DNA from: Mesostigma viride | Taxonomy: Eukaryota > Streptophyta > Mesostigmatophyceae > Mesostigmatales > Mesostigmataceae | Assembly: GCA_009746045.1 (NCBI GenBank) | Contig: RPFO01000115.1 | Location: 62,001-126,000 of the forward strand | Direction: 5' to 3' | Length of the DNA: 64,000 nt | In this document: piece by piece, positions 40,340 to 49,515 of the stretch | How positions within the stretch are numbered: position 1 is the stretch's first letter | How the letters are laid out: every line of letters begins with the position of its first letter | Position numbers and translations under genes: made by a program | Notes under the pieces: model-generated | Databases searched by the model: none | Told to the model about the DNA's origin: nothing | The model's input: the letters and a program-made list of their open reading frames with translations, nothing else

Positions 40340-42505
40340 GTGGACACTATTTCTGACTGGTCCGTAAGGCCTCTACCCGAAGGGGGTTGTGAGCCAACGG
40401 CCGTTGGAATTGGAAAAACATTATCTTATGCTTTTTATTCGTTTGATAGGGTGGCAAGCAGCCAGGATGTGTCTTTCATGCAGCTTAGTGGTGGCTATTA
40501 CCATTTTTCTTCCAAGAAAGGCCTCCAAAAAATCTAGCTGAGCATAAAGATGGGCTTGACTGGTTCGTAAGGCATCCACCCTTCCCAGAGGGGGGTTGTG
40601 AGCCAACGGCCGTTGGAATTGGAAAAACATTATCATGTGCATTTCATTCGTTTCATTGGGTGGCAATAAGGCAGGATGTGTCTTTCATGCAGCTTAGTGG
40701 TGGCTATTTACCATTTTTCTTCCAAGAAAGGCCTCCAAAAATATAGCTGAGCATAAAGATGTGGTTGAATGGTTCGTAAGGCATCCACCCTTCCCACAGG
40801 GGGGTTGTGAGCCAACGGCCGTTGGAATTGGAAAAACATTATCATGTGCATTTGATTCTTTTCATTTGGTGGCAGTAAGGCAGGATGCGTCTTTCATGCA
40901 GCTTAGTGAAGGTTATTACCATGTGCCTTCCAAGAAAGGCCTCCAAAAATCTAGCTGAGCATAAAGATGTGGTTGACTGGTTCGTAAGGCATCCACCCTT
41001 CCCACAGGGGGTTGTGAGCCAACGGCCGTTAGACTTGAAAAAAATTATCATGTGCATTTCATTCGTTTCATTTGGTGGCAATAAGGCAGGATGTGTCTTT
41101 CATGCAGCTTAGTGGTGGCTATTTACCATTTTTCTTCCAAGAAAGGCCTCCAAAAATCTAGCTGAGCATAAAGATGGGCTTGACTGGTTCGTAAGGCATC
41201 CACCCTTCCCAGAGGGGGGTTGTGAGCCAACGGCCGTTGGACTTGAAAAACATTATCATGTGCATTTCATTCCTTTGAGTGGGTGGCAATCAGCCAGGAT
41301 GTATCTTTCATTCAGCTTAGTGGTGGCTATTACCATTTTTCTTCCAAGAAAGGCCTCCAAAAATCTAGCTGAGCATAAAGATGGGCTTGACTGGTTCGTA
41401 AGGCATCCACCCTTCCCAGAGGGGGTTGTGAGCCAACGGCCGTTGGACTTGAAAAACATTATCATGTGCATTTCATTCCTTTGAGTGGGTTGGCAATCAG
41501 CCAGGATGTATCTTTCATTCAGCTTTGTGGTGGCTATTACCATTTTTATTCCAAGAAAGGCCTCCAAAAATCTAGCTGAGCATAAAGATGTGGTTGAATG
41601 GTTCGTAAGGCATCCACCCTTCCCAGAGGGGGGTTGTGAGCAAACGGCCGTTGGAATTGGAAATACAATAAAATGTGCATTTCATTCGTTTCATTTGGTG
41701 GCAATAATGCAGGATGTGTCTTTCATGCAGCTTAGTGATTGTTATTACCATGTGCCTTCAAAGAAAGGCCTCCAAAAATCTAGCTGAGCATAAAGATGTG
41801 GTTGAATGGTTCGTAAGGCATCCACCCTTCCCACAGGGGGTTGTGAGCCAACGGCCGTTGGACTTGAAAAACATTACCATGTGCATTTCATTCGTTTAAT
41901 TGGGTGGCAATAAGGCAGGATGTGTCTTTTATGCAGCTTAGTGGTGGCTATTTACCATTTTTCTCCTAGAAAGGCCTCCAAAAAATCTAGCTGAGCATAA
42001 AGATGGGGCTTGACTGGTTCGTAAGGCATCCACCCTTCCCACAGGGGGTTGTGAGCCAACGGCCGTTGGAATTGGAAAAACATTATCATGTGCATTTCAT
42101 TCTTTTCATTTGGTGGCAGTAAGGCAGGATGTGTCTTTCATGCAGCTTAGTGATGGTTATTACCATGTGCCTTCCAAGAAAGGCCTCCAAAAATCTAGCT
42201 GAGCATAAAGATGTGGTTGGATGGTTCGTAAGGCATCCACCCTTCCCACAGGGGGGTTGTGAGCCAACGGCCGTTAGACTTGAAAAACATTACCATGTGC
42301 ATTTCATTCTTTCATTTGGTGGCAGTAAGGCAGGATGTGTCTTTTATGCAGCTTAGTGATGGTTATTACCATGTGCCTTCCAAGAAAGGCCTCCAAAAAT
42401 CTAGCTGAGCATAAAGATGTGGTTGAATGGTTCGTAAGGCATCCACCCTTCCCACAGGGGGGTTGTGAGCCAACGGCCGTTAGACTTGAAAAACATTACT
42501 TACGT
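40340..42505. repeat. ~208-bp tandem array, 11 units each with one palindrome
   Basis: Each unit contains GTTGTGAGCCAACGGCCGTT, then GGCAGGATGTGTCTTTCATG, then CTTCCAAGAAAGGCCTCC, then GTTCGTAAGGCATCCACCC. Palindromes lie near 40391, 40601, 40811, 41017, 41227, 41437, 41641, 41848, 42056, 42266 and 42472; three carry the GTTAG variant and one begins CAAACGG. Translated frames of 60-100 codons repeat with the unit and are not genes. Confidence 0.9.
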
Positions 42506-42537
42506 ATTACGCACGTGCCAATTGGCGCAGGGGAGGG

Positions 42538-43328
42538 ATGGCGGAGACGGGCGAGCTGGAATCTTCGACCCGCGCTGCGATTGCCTGCGTGGCAGCAAAC
42601 GTACTTAACCGGGCTCGCGAGATCCACGGATGGGTACGGCAGCACGAGAAGCGCCTGGGTCGCCAGTTTGCGGTTTTGGTCGTGTATGACTCGTTCGCCT
42701 CAGTAGGACGACAGATTAATCTCCAGTTGCTGGACATGTACTTCGCCTTGGCTGGCGGATTCTACAAGCCCACGCCGGCGGATCGGGTTCCACTCAATCG
42801 AGACGTCGAGTTTCGACTTTTGGTGTCGTATGTCGGAAAGGTTGGGTGGGACCAGTGGGAGAAAGACCAGTGGGGGAAATTTCCAGACGCGAGTGAGGCG
42901 CAGCCGAGATTGACCGTATCGGCGAGAGTAGAGGGGGGGGGTTTGAAGGTTTCCATTTTACATTCGGGAATTCCGAGTCCGTGAAATTGACGTTTTCACG
43001 GATGATCGTTCTCCCGGGGGTGGGAGGGCCGATGCTGGGCTCGCTTCCAAAGTGTTGCTCGAATCAGGCGTGCTCTGTGATGGAGGGTGTCCACCGCAAG
43101 TGCGGGGGTTGTCGAGACGTCCGGTATTGTGCTGCCGAATGCCAGCGTGCGGACTGGGAGGAACACAAGAAGTGGTGTAACAAGTATCGTGAGGCGAGAA
43201 AGTCTCTCAGCACTATGCACGGCGACGTTACAGACAGCTGGTCTGGTGTCAATTTGGCCGGACTTGTAATTCGGATGGGGGGTGAAGTGCATTTCAAGTT
43301 CAAAGGTGAAATGTTCAAGGTTTTTTGA
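42538..43328 (+). CDS. MYND-type zinc-finger protein B (frameshifted paralogue)
   Basis: Starts at ATG 42538 (MAETGEL). The first ~130 residues align with protein A (QFAVLVVYDSFASVGRQI, EFRLLVSYVGK). The frame is lost at a run of eight Gs (about 42934-42941). A different frame then gives FHFTFGNSESVKLTFSRM and a complete MYND finger (CCSNQACS, CGGCRDVRYCAAECQRADW, HKKWC). Either a one-base indel has inactivated the gene or the run length is mis-assembled. It is separated from protein A by the F-box-like gene and the 208-bp array. Function as for A; partner unknown. Confidence 0.7.
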
Positions 43329-43334
43329 GGGGAC

Positions 43335-43690
43335 TAAATCGTACCCCAGGGCGATTTGTGAGGCGATGTCCGCGCTGGGGGAACAGTACCCCTGTTCGAC
43401 TGCGTGAGGGGAATGGATTCTGCGACTGAAGAAATTTTGGGTGTGATTTTCTTGCGCCAACGGCCGTTGGAACTTGCAAATTAGGGTTTGATTTTCTTTG
43501 CAACCGGAAGTAGGGTGTGGTTTGCCACGTGGCACCATGGATGTAATTAATAAATGCATAATAAAACATTTTTCGTGCGCCAACGGCCGTTGGAGACTGA
43601 AAACTAGTGTGTGATTTGTGCGCGTAATAAATCTTAAAATTCTTGTTGTTTTTTCAAGCCAACGGCCGTTGACGGTGAGAAATGTATATC
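43335..43690 (+). pseudogene. Remnant of the C-terminus and 3' flank of the next gene (tandem duplicate)
   Basis: GTGAGGCGATGTCCGCGCTG, then CTGCGTGAGG and TCTGCGACTGAAG, match the last ~25 codons of the gene at 43713-44330 (GTGAGGTGATGTCCGCGCTG and so on). The downstream palindrome-bearing flank, up to GACGGTGAGAAATGTATATC, matches 44340-44610. A block ending at the next gene's start was therefore duplicated with a ~915-bp offset. The protein part here is broken by stops. Confidence 0.75.
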
Positions 43691-43712
43691 AAACGGTGTC
43701 GGTGGGTTGCAG

Positions 43713-44330
43713 ATGACGTTCTACAGGACGGAGGGGGGCGAGTGGATCAACTTGGAAGACAGGCTTCTGGGAGTGGTTAAGAGCGCGCTCAGGCTTCTGC
43801 CGGACATTAAGCTGGATTTTAAGCCCAAGGAGGGTGAAAGGTCTCTTTTGAAACCGGATGTCGCGAAGGCCGCGGCTCTTGTTTTCAATATCGAGGGTCG
43901 GGGACTCCCAAACCCGACCGTAGAGCCATTTGAGGAGGTGCTTGTGAGGTGTGGTGCTATAAGGCCCTATGATCCATCAATACCCAGCCCAATTTGTTTT
44001 CAGTCGATCGATGCTGATGGTAATGAAAGTTGGATACAGATGACGCGGCCATATGATAGGGGAGAAGGGTTTAAGGGTTTAGGGGAGGTGGGACGGTTCG
44101 AATGGGTCATCTTGAAGGACGGCAAGTACTTCAAGCATCACACTGACCTGATCATCGACCGGCTGTTCGTGTCTGCTGGAGATTGCATGTTCTGGTTGAG
44201 GGAATACGTGCATGAGTGGGGACCCGACGGTGTTGACGAGTTTGAGAAAGCGGTTCGTGAGGTGATGTCCGCGCTGGGGCAGGAGTACAAGTTCGAGTGC
44301 GTGACTGACGCGAATCGATTATGCGACTGA
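43713..44330 (+). CDS. Unrecognised 205-residue protein
   Basis: Start ATG 43713 lies directly after GGTTGCAG, a good splice acceptor. The protein is soluble and mixed-charge, with no zinc motif or transmembrane segment; features include SLLKPDVAKAAALVFNIEG and a Trp-containing SAGDCMFWLREYVHEWG. The 5' flank (palindrome, GACGGTGAGAAATG, ATCAAACGGTGT) is nearly identical to that of the following gene, so the two share a duplicated leader. No family recognised. Confidence 0.6.
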   Translation: MTFYRTEGGEWINLEDRLLGVVKSALRLLPDIKLDFKPKEGERSLLKPDVAKAAALVFNIEGRGLPNPTVEPFEEVLVRCGAIRPYDPSIPSPICFQSIDADGNESWIQMTRPYDRGEGFKGLGEVGRFEWVILKDGKYFKHHTDLIIDRLFVSAGDCMFWLREYVHEWGPDGVDEFEKAVREVMSALGQEYKFECVTDANRLCD

Positions 44331-44355
44331 AGTGTTGGGTGTGATTTTCTTTGCG

Positions 44356-44592
44356 CCAACGGCCGTTGGAACCTGCAAATTAGGGTTTGATTTTCTTTGC
44401 GCCAACGGCCGTTGGCAGCTGGAAAGTTGGGTGTGATTCGCCACGTGGCACTATGGATGTAATCAATAAATGCATAATAAAAATTTTTTTCGTGCATTTT
44501 TCGTGCGCCAACGGCCGTTGGAGGCTGGAAAATGGTGTGATTTTCGTGCGAGTAATAAATCATTCTTGTTGTTTCAAGCCAACGGCCGTTGA
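44356..44592. repeat. Four palindromes in the intergenic leader
   Basis: CCAACGGCCGTTGG copies near 44356, 44402 and 44508, with a GTTGAC-ending variant near 44579. The first pair is separated by 46 bp with linker AACCTGCAAATTAGGGTTTG, the same linker type as in the arrays at 54.4 and 56.4 kb. Confidence 0.85.
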
Positions 44593-44631
44593 CGGTGAGA
44601 AATGTGTATCAAACGGTGTTGGTGGTCGCAG

Positions 44632-45413
44632 ATGGCGGTCAAATGCACGGTTGCGTGGTGCCAGGAAGCGAGAGCAGGAGGGGATGACTTGTGCGTGCGT
44701 CATGTCAGCGTGCGAACGGGAATGGCAGGGAGGGTGAAGGATTTGTTTGCAAAAAAGGGGGGTGTATCGCCCGGGATTGCCAGCTTCCATTCGGGACGGA
44801 TTGCATGCCTTTTTGTGATGGACACGCCAAGTTGTCAGGGGAGATGCAAGAGGTGATCAAAGGAGGCTTGTTGTTTGTGCATGGCGAGTCCAGTGCTGGT
44901 GAAGGACCTCTTGTCCTGAGTTTTGAGGTGGACAGTGCTGGAAGTCTGGAAAGAATGGCGGTCAGGTCGCGGGAATGGATGTTGAATCACCCTGACTTTG
45001 ACTCGTATGCCTACTGCCAAGGTTTCGGGGACGCCGTTTTTACATGGATGCTGTGCTCGGAGGATGACGTGCATGCGATTGTTTCGCATGACGACTTGGA
45101 TATCGCAGGCGCCATGGGCGCAGACCTGTTGTTGTATTTCATGATTGGATGGGGTTGCGGATTTTTGGAAGGTGATTGGTGGGTCCCGCACCTCGCAAGG
45201 CTTACTTTTGCGGTCGGCGAATTGCCTGTACCTGTTGAAGTCTCAAAAACTCGTGTGGAGATGGCTGCCGTTCTGGCATCGGGGGTTAAGCGCCAAGCCC
45301 GATTTGCCATGACCGTTGTTGCTGATGCTGAGGGGGAGGAAATTGAAAAGGTCGTGGAAAGGGTCGTCCTGGCCTCTGCTTTGGTGGAGAGAGCAAGGAA
45401 TGCATGCGACTAG
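44632..45413 (+). CDS. Protein with two C-x4-C...C-x2-H zinc motifs (frameshifted)
   Basis: ATG 44632 directly follows GGTCGCAG. The first ~40 codons hold CTVAWCQEARAGGDDLCVRH (C-x4-C-x10-C-x2-H). A frame change at GCAAAAAAGGGGGGTG (about 44748-44763) leads to a second motif of the same type (CIARDCQLPFGTDCMPFCDGH), then about 190 residues of unknown fold. Because both fingers are intact in different frames, I infer one gene with a single indel or sequencing error. The motif resembles the short CxxxxC...CxxH repeats of algal and oomycete WRKY19-like proteins. Confidence 0.55.
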
Positions 45414-45484
45414 GTGTTTTTGGTCGCCAACGGCCGTTGGACTTGCAAAATGTCCTGTGAGCTGAGTCCGTTTCTTAACTTGCC

Positions 45485-45829
45485 ATGGACGTCGGTTGTG
45501 CAGGGGCAGGGTGTAGGATGGAGTGCGGAAAAGAAGGAAAGGAAGGGGGGGAGACTACAAAGGAAAACCTGATAGAGATTGTGGAGGCCGAACTGGAAGA
45601 CCTGCCCGATCTGGTTCTCGAAGAGGACGGGCAATTGCACGCTGAACGTCTTGATGGCGTGGGCATGATGATGTCGGAGGTTGATGGGTATGGTGGAATT
45701 GCTAAAGGTGTATTGCGTAAATTGAGGCGTGAGGAGGATGTGGGGACTCCGGCTCATGTTTTGGTCAGTTTTATGAACGACAATTGGGGTCGAATGCAAC
45801 CCACTAAAGATGGGGAGGATGTTGACTAG
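45485..45829 (+). CDS. Small acidic protein, function unknown
   Basis: 114 residues from ATG 45485 (TTGCCATGGAC). The N-terminus has CAGAGCRMEC, a possible incomplete Cys cluster, followed by an acidic segment (EIVEAELEDLPDLVLEEDGQ). The gene lies 70 bp after the previous stop, with a palindrome (near 45427) in the gap. No family recognised. Confidence 0.5.
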   Translation: MDVGCAGAGCRMECGKEGKEGGETTKENLIEIVEAELEDLPDLVLEEDGQLHAERLDGVGMMMSEVDGYGGIAKGVLRKLRREEDVGTPAHVLVSFMNDNWGRMQPTKDGEDVD

Positions 45830-45921
45830 AATGTGATTTTAGGATGAATGTAAATTTATTTAATAAAGAAGAATCATTTGGAAAAAATCGCCTGATGGTG
45901 TCAAGTTTTGTGCGTCTAAGG

Positions 45922-45972
45922 CCAACGGCCGTTGGGATGTGTGGAATTTAACAGGGCCAACGGCCGTTGACC
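45922..45972. repeat. Two palindromes 36 bp apart
   Basis: CCAACGGCCGTTGG near 45922 and CCAACGGCCGTTGA near 45959, directly upstream of the next gene. Confidence 0.8.
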
Positions 45973-46023
45973 CTGCTGAATGCGTGCGTTTGCGGGTGGT
46001 GTAAAAAATATCGATGTGCACAG

Positions 46024-46596
46024 ATGGACCCCATTCGATGCGAACATCCGGATTGTCAATGGGAAGGAATGCCGACGGACAGCGAGTGGTTCTGTCCCAA
46101 GCATTCTGACGTATGGGGGGCGTTGTTTGCCGAAATCGAGAGCGGGCTGATGACGATTGACCGTCACATCGTGACGAAAAAGTGGAAGCCTTGGCCCAAC
46201 AACATGGTTTTGGTCTTGTACTATGTTGACAAGAAGCCTCGATTCATGCTGCGTGATGCAGAGTGGGTGATAGAGGAGGTGGGACAGATGCGACCTGGAG
46301 AGGGGATAGGCGGAGAGGACAAGCCGCCAAGGCATGTGTGGGCTTACATGGGAGACCATCCCGACTGTCCAACGGCCAAAGTGTGGCATGATATGGGAAG
46401 GGACCTGGCCACGGAGTCCGCGTATGAGTGCGCGCGACTCGTGACAGCGCTCTTGAAGGGGGAGGTGAAAGACCTGATGCGCAAGGGGGGGTTGGTAGAG
46501 CAGATTAGACAGCAGATTAGACGTGTGTGTGATTTTGATGAGGAGATTGATGAGAAGCCGGCAAAGAGGGGCAGGATGGACAGAATTGCTCAGTAA
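46024..46596 (+). CDS. Cys/His-motif protein, function unknown
   Basis: 190 residues from ATG 46024, which immediately follows a GTGCACAG acceptor. The N-terminus is CEHPDCQWEGMPTDSEWFCPKH (first Cys at residue 6), again C-x4-C...C-x2-H, the same class as in the neighbouring genes. The rest is unrecognised, ending in a Lys/Arg-rich KPAKRGRMDR. The upstream frame to 45967 also has cysteines, but I consider it intron or leader. Confidence 0.55.
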   Translation: MDPIRCEHPDCQWEGMPTDSEWFCPKHSDVWGALFAEIESGLMTIDRHIVTKKWKPWPNNMVLVLYYVDKKPRFMLRDAEWVIEEVGQMRPGEGIGGEDKPPRHVWAYMGDHPDCPTAKVWHDMGRDLATESAYECARLVTALLKGEVKDLMRKGGLVEQIRQQIRRVCDFDEEIDEKPAKRGRMDRIAQ

Positions 46597-46822
46597 GAAA
46601 GAGAGGGAGAAAATATGATTTGATTAATCTGATGCGTGTAATTGAAACTAATTTATTTTGTCTCATAAAACTTCTTTGAACGGACCTTCTTTGAACCAAC
46701 AATTATTGCACAAAAAGACTAGATTGAGAATTGTGTGAGAAAGACGCCAGAGGGGGTTCTGACGGTGCTCATTGCCCCTGTTATACAATGGCTGCTGTAT
46801 GGGACTCATGGCAATTGCGCAG

Positions 46823-47611
46823 ATGGCAACGAAATGCAAAATCTGTACGGAGCCCGTAAGGGTCGAGGGACTGTGCGCGGAACATTACAAGTTCCTACAA
46901 GCGCACGACCTCGAGTACCAACATGCCAAGGATCCATACGGGGGGTGTGGATTTCTTAGATGTGATAGACCACTGGAGGGATTGGATGTGTATTGCAAGA
47001 CACATCTACCTTTTGCCGAGAAGTTGGAGGACGTGTGCGCTCGTGGGATCGCATACGTAGCAAGTTTGCAGATGTTGATGGGGAAGACCGGAATGACACG
47101 CTCGGTCCTCCACTTCACGGCAACGCACACTGGGGAACGGAAAGTTGAGCTGGTGCGCCTCGACAGGCAGGGACTCGAGATTTTGGCAGAGGGGGACAGC
47201 GCGTACGGGTTTGCTCATGGGCTTAACGTTACCATGGGGGATTCCTTGCAGGGTGTGGCGCGTGAATGCGCGTACACCTTGATGACGAATAATGGATTTG
47301 TGGAAGCACAAAGACTGCACAAGGATATTTTGGAGGCTCTTCTTGCCGCAGAGCCGGTGGGACTGCCGACGCTCCCGAGGCCTGAGGAGCGGGACCGTTT
47401 GATCAGGATGGTGGTGAAGGCGGATATAGATGCAGATGTGGAGGCCGCAAAGGCGAAGGCAGAGGAAGCGCGTCGTGCAAAGGAGGAATCGGATCAAGAA
47501 CTGTTGGAGAAGATGCAGAGCTCCAACAAAATTTTGCATCGTTTGGGGATGGCGGACGTCGCTTATGAATGCGAGTCCGGGAAGGGGAAGAAACAAAAGA
47601 GGAAAAGATAA
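46823..47611 (+). CDS. Two-finger C-x2/4-C...C-x2-H protein with coiled-coil tail
   Basis: 262 residues from ATG 46823, directly after GCGCAG. The first motif is CKICTEPVRVEGLCAEH (C-x2-C-x10-C-x2-H), the second CGFLRCDRPLEGLDVYCKTH (C-x4...C-x2-H). A middle domain is unrecognised. The last ~70 residues are a charged helix (DADVEAAKAKAEEARRAKEE) likely to form a coiled coil, then a basic KGKKQKRKR tail. It is the best-preserved member of the local finger family. A role in nucleic-acid or protein binding is inference. Confidence 0.6.
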   Translation: MATKCKICTEPVRVEGLCAEHYKFLQAHDLEYQHAKDPYGGCGFLRCDRPLEGLDVYCKTHLPFAEKLEDVCARGIAYVASLQMLMGKTGMTRSVLHFTATHTGERKVELVRLDRQGLEILAEGDSAYGFAHGLNVTMGDSLQGVARECAYTLMTNNGFVEAQRLHKDILEALLAAEPVGLPTLPRPEERDRLIRMVVKADIDADVEAAKAKAEEARRAKEESDQELLEKMQSSNKILHRLGMADVAYECESGKGKKQKRKR

Positions 47612-47847
47612 TAATGGGAATGGTCGCCCACTGTTCTTGTCACAGAAATGCTTTTGTTAATGCTGGCGAACTTGGGACGGTCGTCCGTATTTCAACATTT
47701 CCTTGCCTTTAAAATTGATTGATGGGTAAATAATAATACTGAGCAAGCCTTCCATTTTATGTGTCTGTGGTCATACAATTTCGTTATTGTTTCAACCCTT
47801 GCAACGAGGTTTTTCTTGTCCCATGCATGTAAGTCTCAACCTTGGTG

Positions 47848-48267
47848 TCATGGAACTGCTTGTCTTTGCATATTACAACCCATTAATGCTCGGTTTGCAT
47901 CATCATGTTCCACCAAGGGAATAAATGAAGTAGCTATTGAAGCTTGCGTTAGAGAAATCCCCAAATAATCGACTTCTTCTGCTTTACTACTAAATTCTGG
48001 TTTATATCGCACATGAACATAATTATTTTCAACACTAGAGTAACAAGAAAGTAATAAATATTCTGGGGCGAATTTAAATTGATCTTGTTGATCTGGAGGT
48101 ATAAAAATAGGTATTTCACTTTTAATTACTTGATTTTTTTGTAATGTATAAAAAGGACAGAAAACATATTCATTTACTTTACTATGCGTAGCTAAAGATC
48201 CAATTAAACCGGTATTAGGCCCTTCTGGCGTTTGTATAGGACCATAATGACTAGGATGTATATCATG
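47848..48267 (-). pseudogene. rpoB: Plastid rpoB fragment in nuclear DNA (NUPT)
   Basis: About 139 codons of the plastid RNA polymerase beta subunit: HDIHPSHYG, PIQTPEGPNTGLIGSLAT, VEHDDANRALMGCNMQRQ. Plastid and bacterial RpoB read HYGR-[IV]-C-PIQTPEG here; three codons (R-x-C) are missing, so the fragment is not a simple functional copy. The homology stops abruptly at the QRQAVP codons (47848); upstream of codon HDI the sequence is unrelated. The AT-rich composition contrasts with neighbouring exons. The reading frame is still open, implying a recent transfer. A chimeric assembly is less likely because both junctions are inside single-copy sequence. Confidence 0.85.
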
Positions 48268-48394
48268 TAACGTGCGTGTTTGCAAGTTGGCCGTTGACAC
48301 TCTACGACGGAGCCAATTTTCGGAAGAACCTGCCTCATTTATGAATGCATCGACTGTGTGCATAAATTGTGATCATTGAATTGAACAAAAAAAT

Positions 48395-48772
48395 TCTCTT
48401 ATTGCCCCAATCATGGCTATTCTCTTAATGCCCTATCATGGCTATTTGTTTGTGTATGTTTTGCCCATGTTATTACATTAATGGCATGATGTTGTGGATT
48501 GCTCTATCTATGATGGTTGTTCGTTTGTGTATGCTTTGCCCATGTTGTTACAGTAATGGCATGATGTTGTGGATTGCTAGCTCAATCTATGATGGTTGTT
48601 CGTTTGTGTATGCTTTGCCCATGTTGTTACAGTAATGGCATAATGTTGTGGATTGCTAGCTCAATCTATGATGGTTGTTCGTTTGTGTATGCTTTGCCCA
48701 TGTTGTTACAGTAATGGCATGATTTTCTGGATTGCTCAACCTATGAGGGTTGTTCGTTTGTGTATGTTTTGC
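48395..48772. repeat. ~78-bp tandem repeat (4-5 units)
   Basis: Each unit contains ATGGTTGTTCGTTTGTGTATG, then GCCCATGTTGTTACAGTAATGG. The last unit leads into GTTTTGCGCGCAG, the likely acceptor just before the first coding exon of the next gene. Confidence 0.85.
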
Positions 48773-48784
48773 GCGCAGATCACA

Positions 48785-48880
48785 ATGGATTGCACCATCT
48801 GCCGCAACAAGCGAAGCCCCCTTACTGGTTCCAAGATCTTATCCTACTCGATGCCAAGCAGGCTGGCGAAGGGTATCCCA
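48785..48880 (+). CDS. Five-exon gene, exon 1
   Basis: 32 codons beginning MDCTICRNKRSPL, after acceptor GCGCGCAG and ATCACA, and ending at donor GTACGT (48881). The CTIC pair, together with CTHNH at the start of exon 2, could form a small zinc site. All introns of this gene are phase 0. Total coding length without the insertion is about 685 residues. Confidence 0.55.
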
Positions 48881-49425
48881 GTACGTACTTTGAAACTTGA
48901 TGCCGCAAAACAACTACAACTTCGTTTTAACCCTTTAGCCGTTTTGAGTGATATTTACAGCGGACATTACATTTTGTTGCTACGGGATGAGAATTGAGCT
49001 TTGTAATGCTAGCAGGTGTCACCAACCAAACTGTCCGCTATTTGTAGTGGGCATTTATTGTTAGAGCTTGCAGCTGGGTCCCTGCTCCTCCACATGCAAC
49101 CTTGGTGTTCATGAGCCCTTTACTAGCTTCCTTTCTGTCAGGGGGTGCTATATTTGGCACCCATAGGACATTGCAATATGACCAATGACATGACCCCCAA
49201 GGTGGTGAATATATGTGTGTGCTTGTGTCCTATAATGGACCATAACTAACTATTAGGTTGGTTTGTGGACATTATCATGGAAAGTGACCATTGCCCGGTT
49301 TTTATAGCGGGCAGTTGGACACGGTTTTAAGGGTTGACCTATTAGCTTTGTCAGGTGTGTGTGCTGCACCGCACCGCTTGCTAACATATTCGGCGGATTT
49401 CTTCTTTGTCGTCTGCGTGTCACAG

Positions 49426-49515
49426 CGTGCTTGTACGCACAACCACCCGCGTTCCCCTCCGCCGGCGCCCCCGCCGCCGGGCTCTCCGCCGCCACCGGTG
49501 TTGCCCCCTCCCGCC
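49426..49515 (+). CDS. Five-exon gene, exon 2 (5' part, before the insertion)
   Basis: Starts after acceptor GCGTGTCACAG in phase 0. Encodes RACTHNHPRS, then a proline tract (PPPAPPPPGSPPPPVLPPPA). It is interrupted by composite element copy 4 directly after the CCGCC target; the frame resumes exactly at 50741. Confidence 0.6.

Noticed and set aside
40301-42706. Series of 60-120-codon frames on both strands in the 208-bp array
   Set aside because: They recur with the repeat unit and shift frame between units; no coding pattern.
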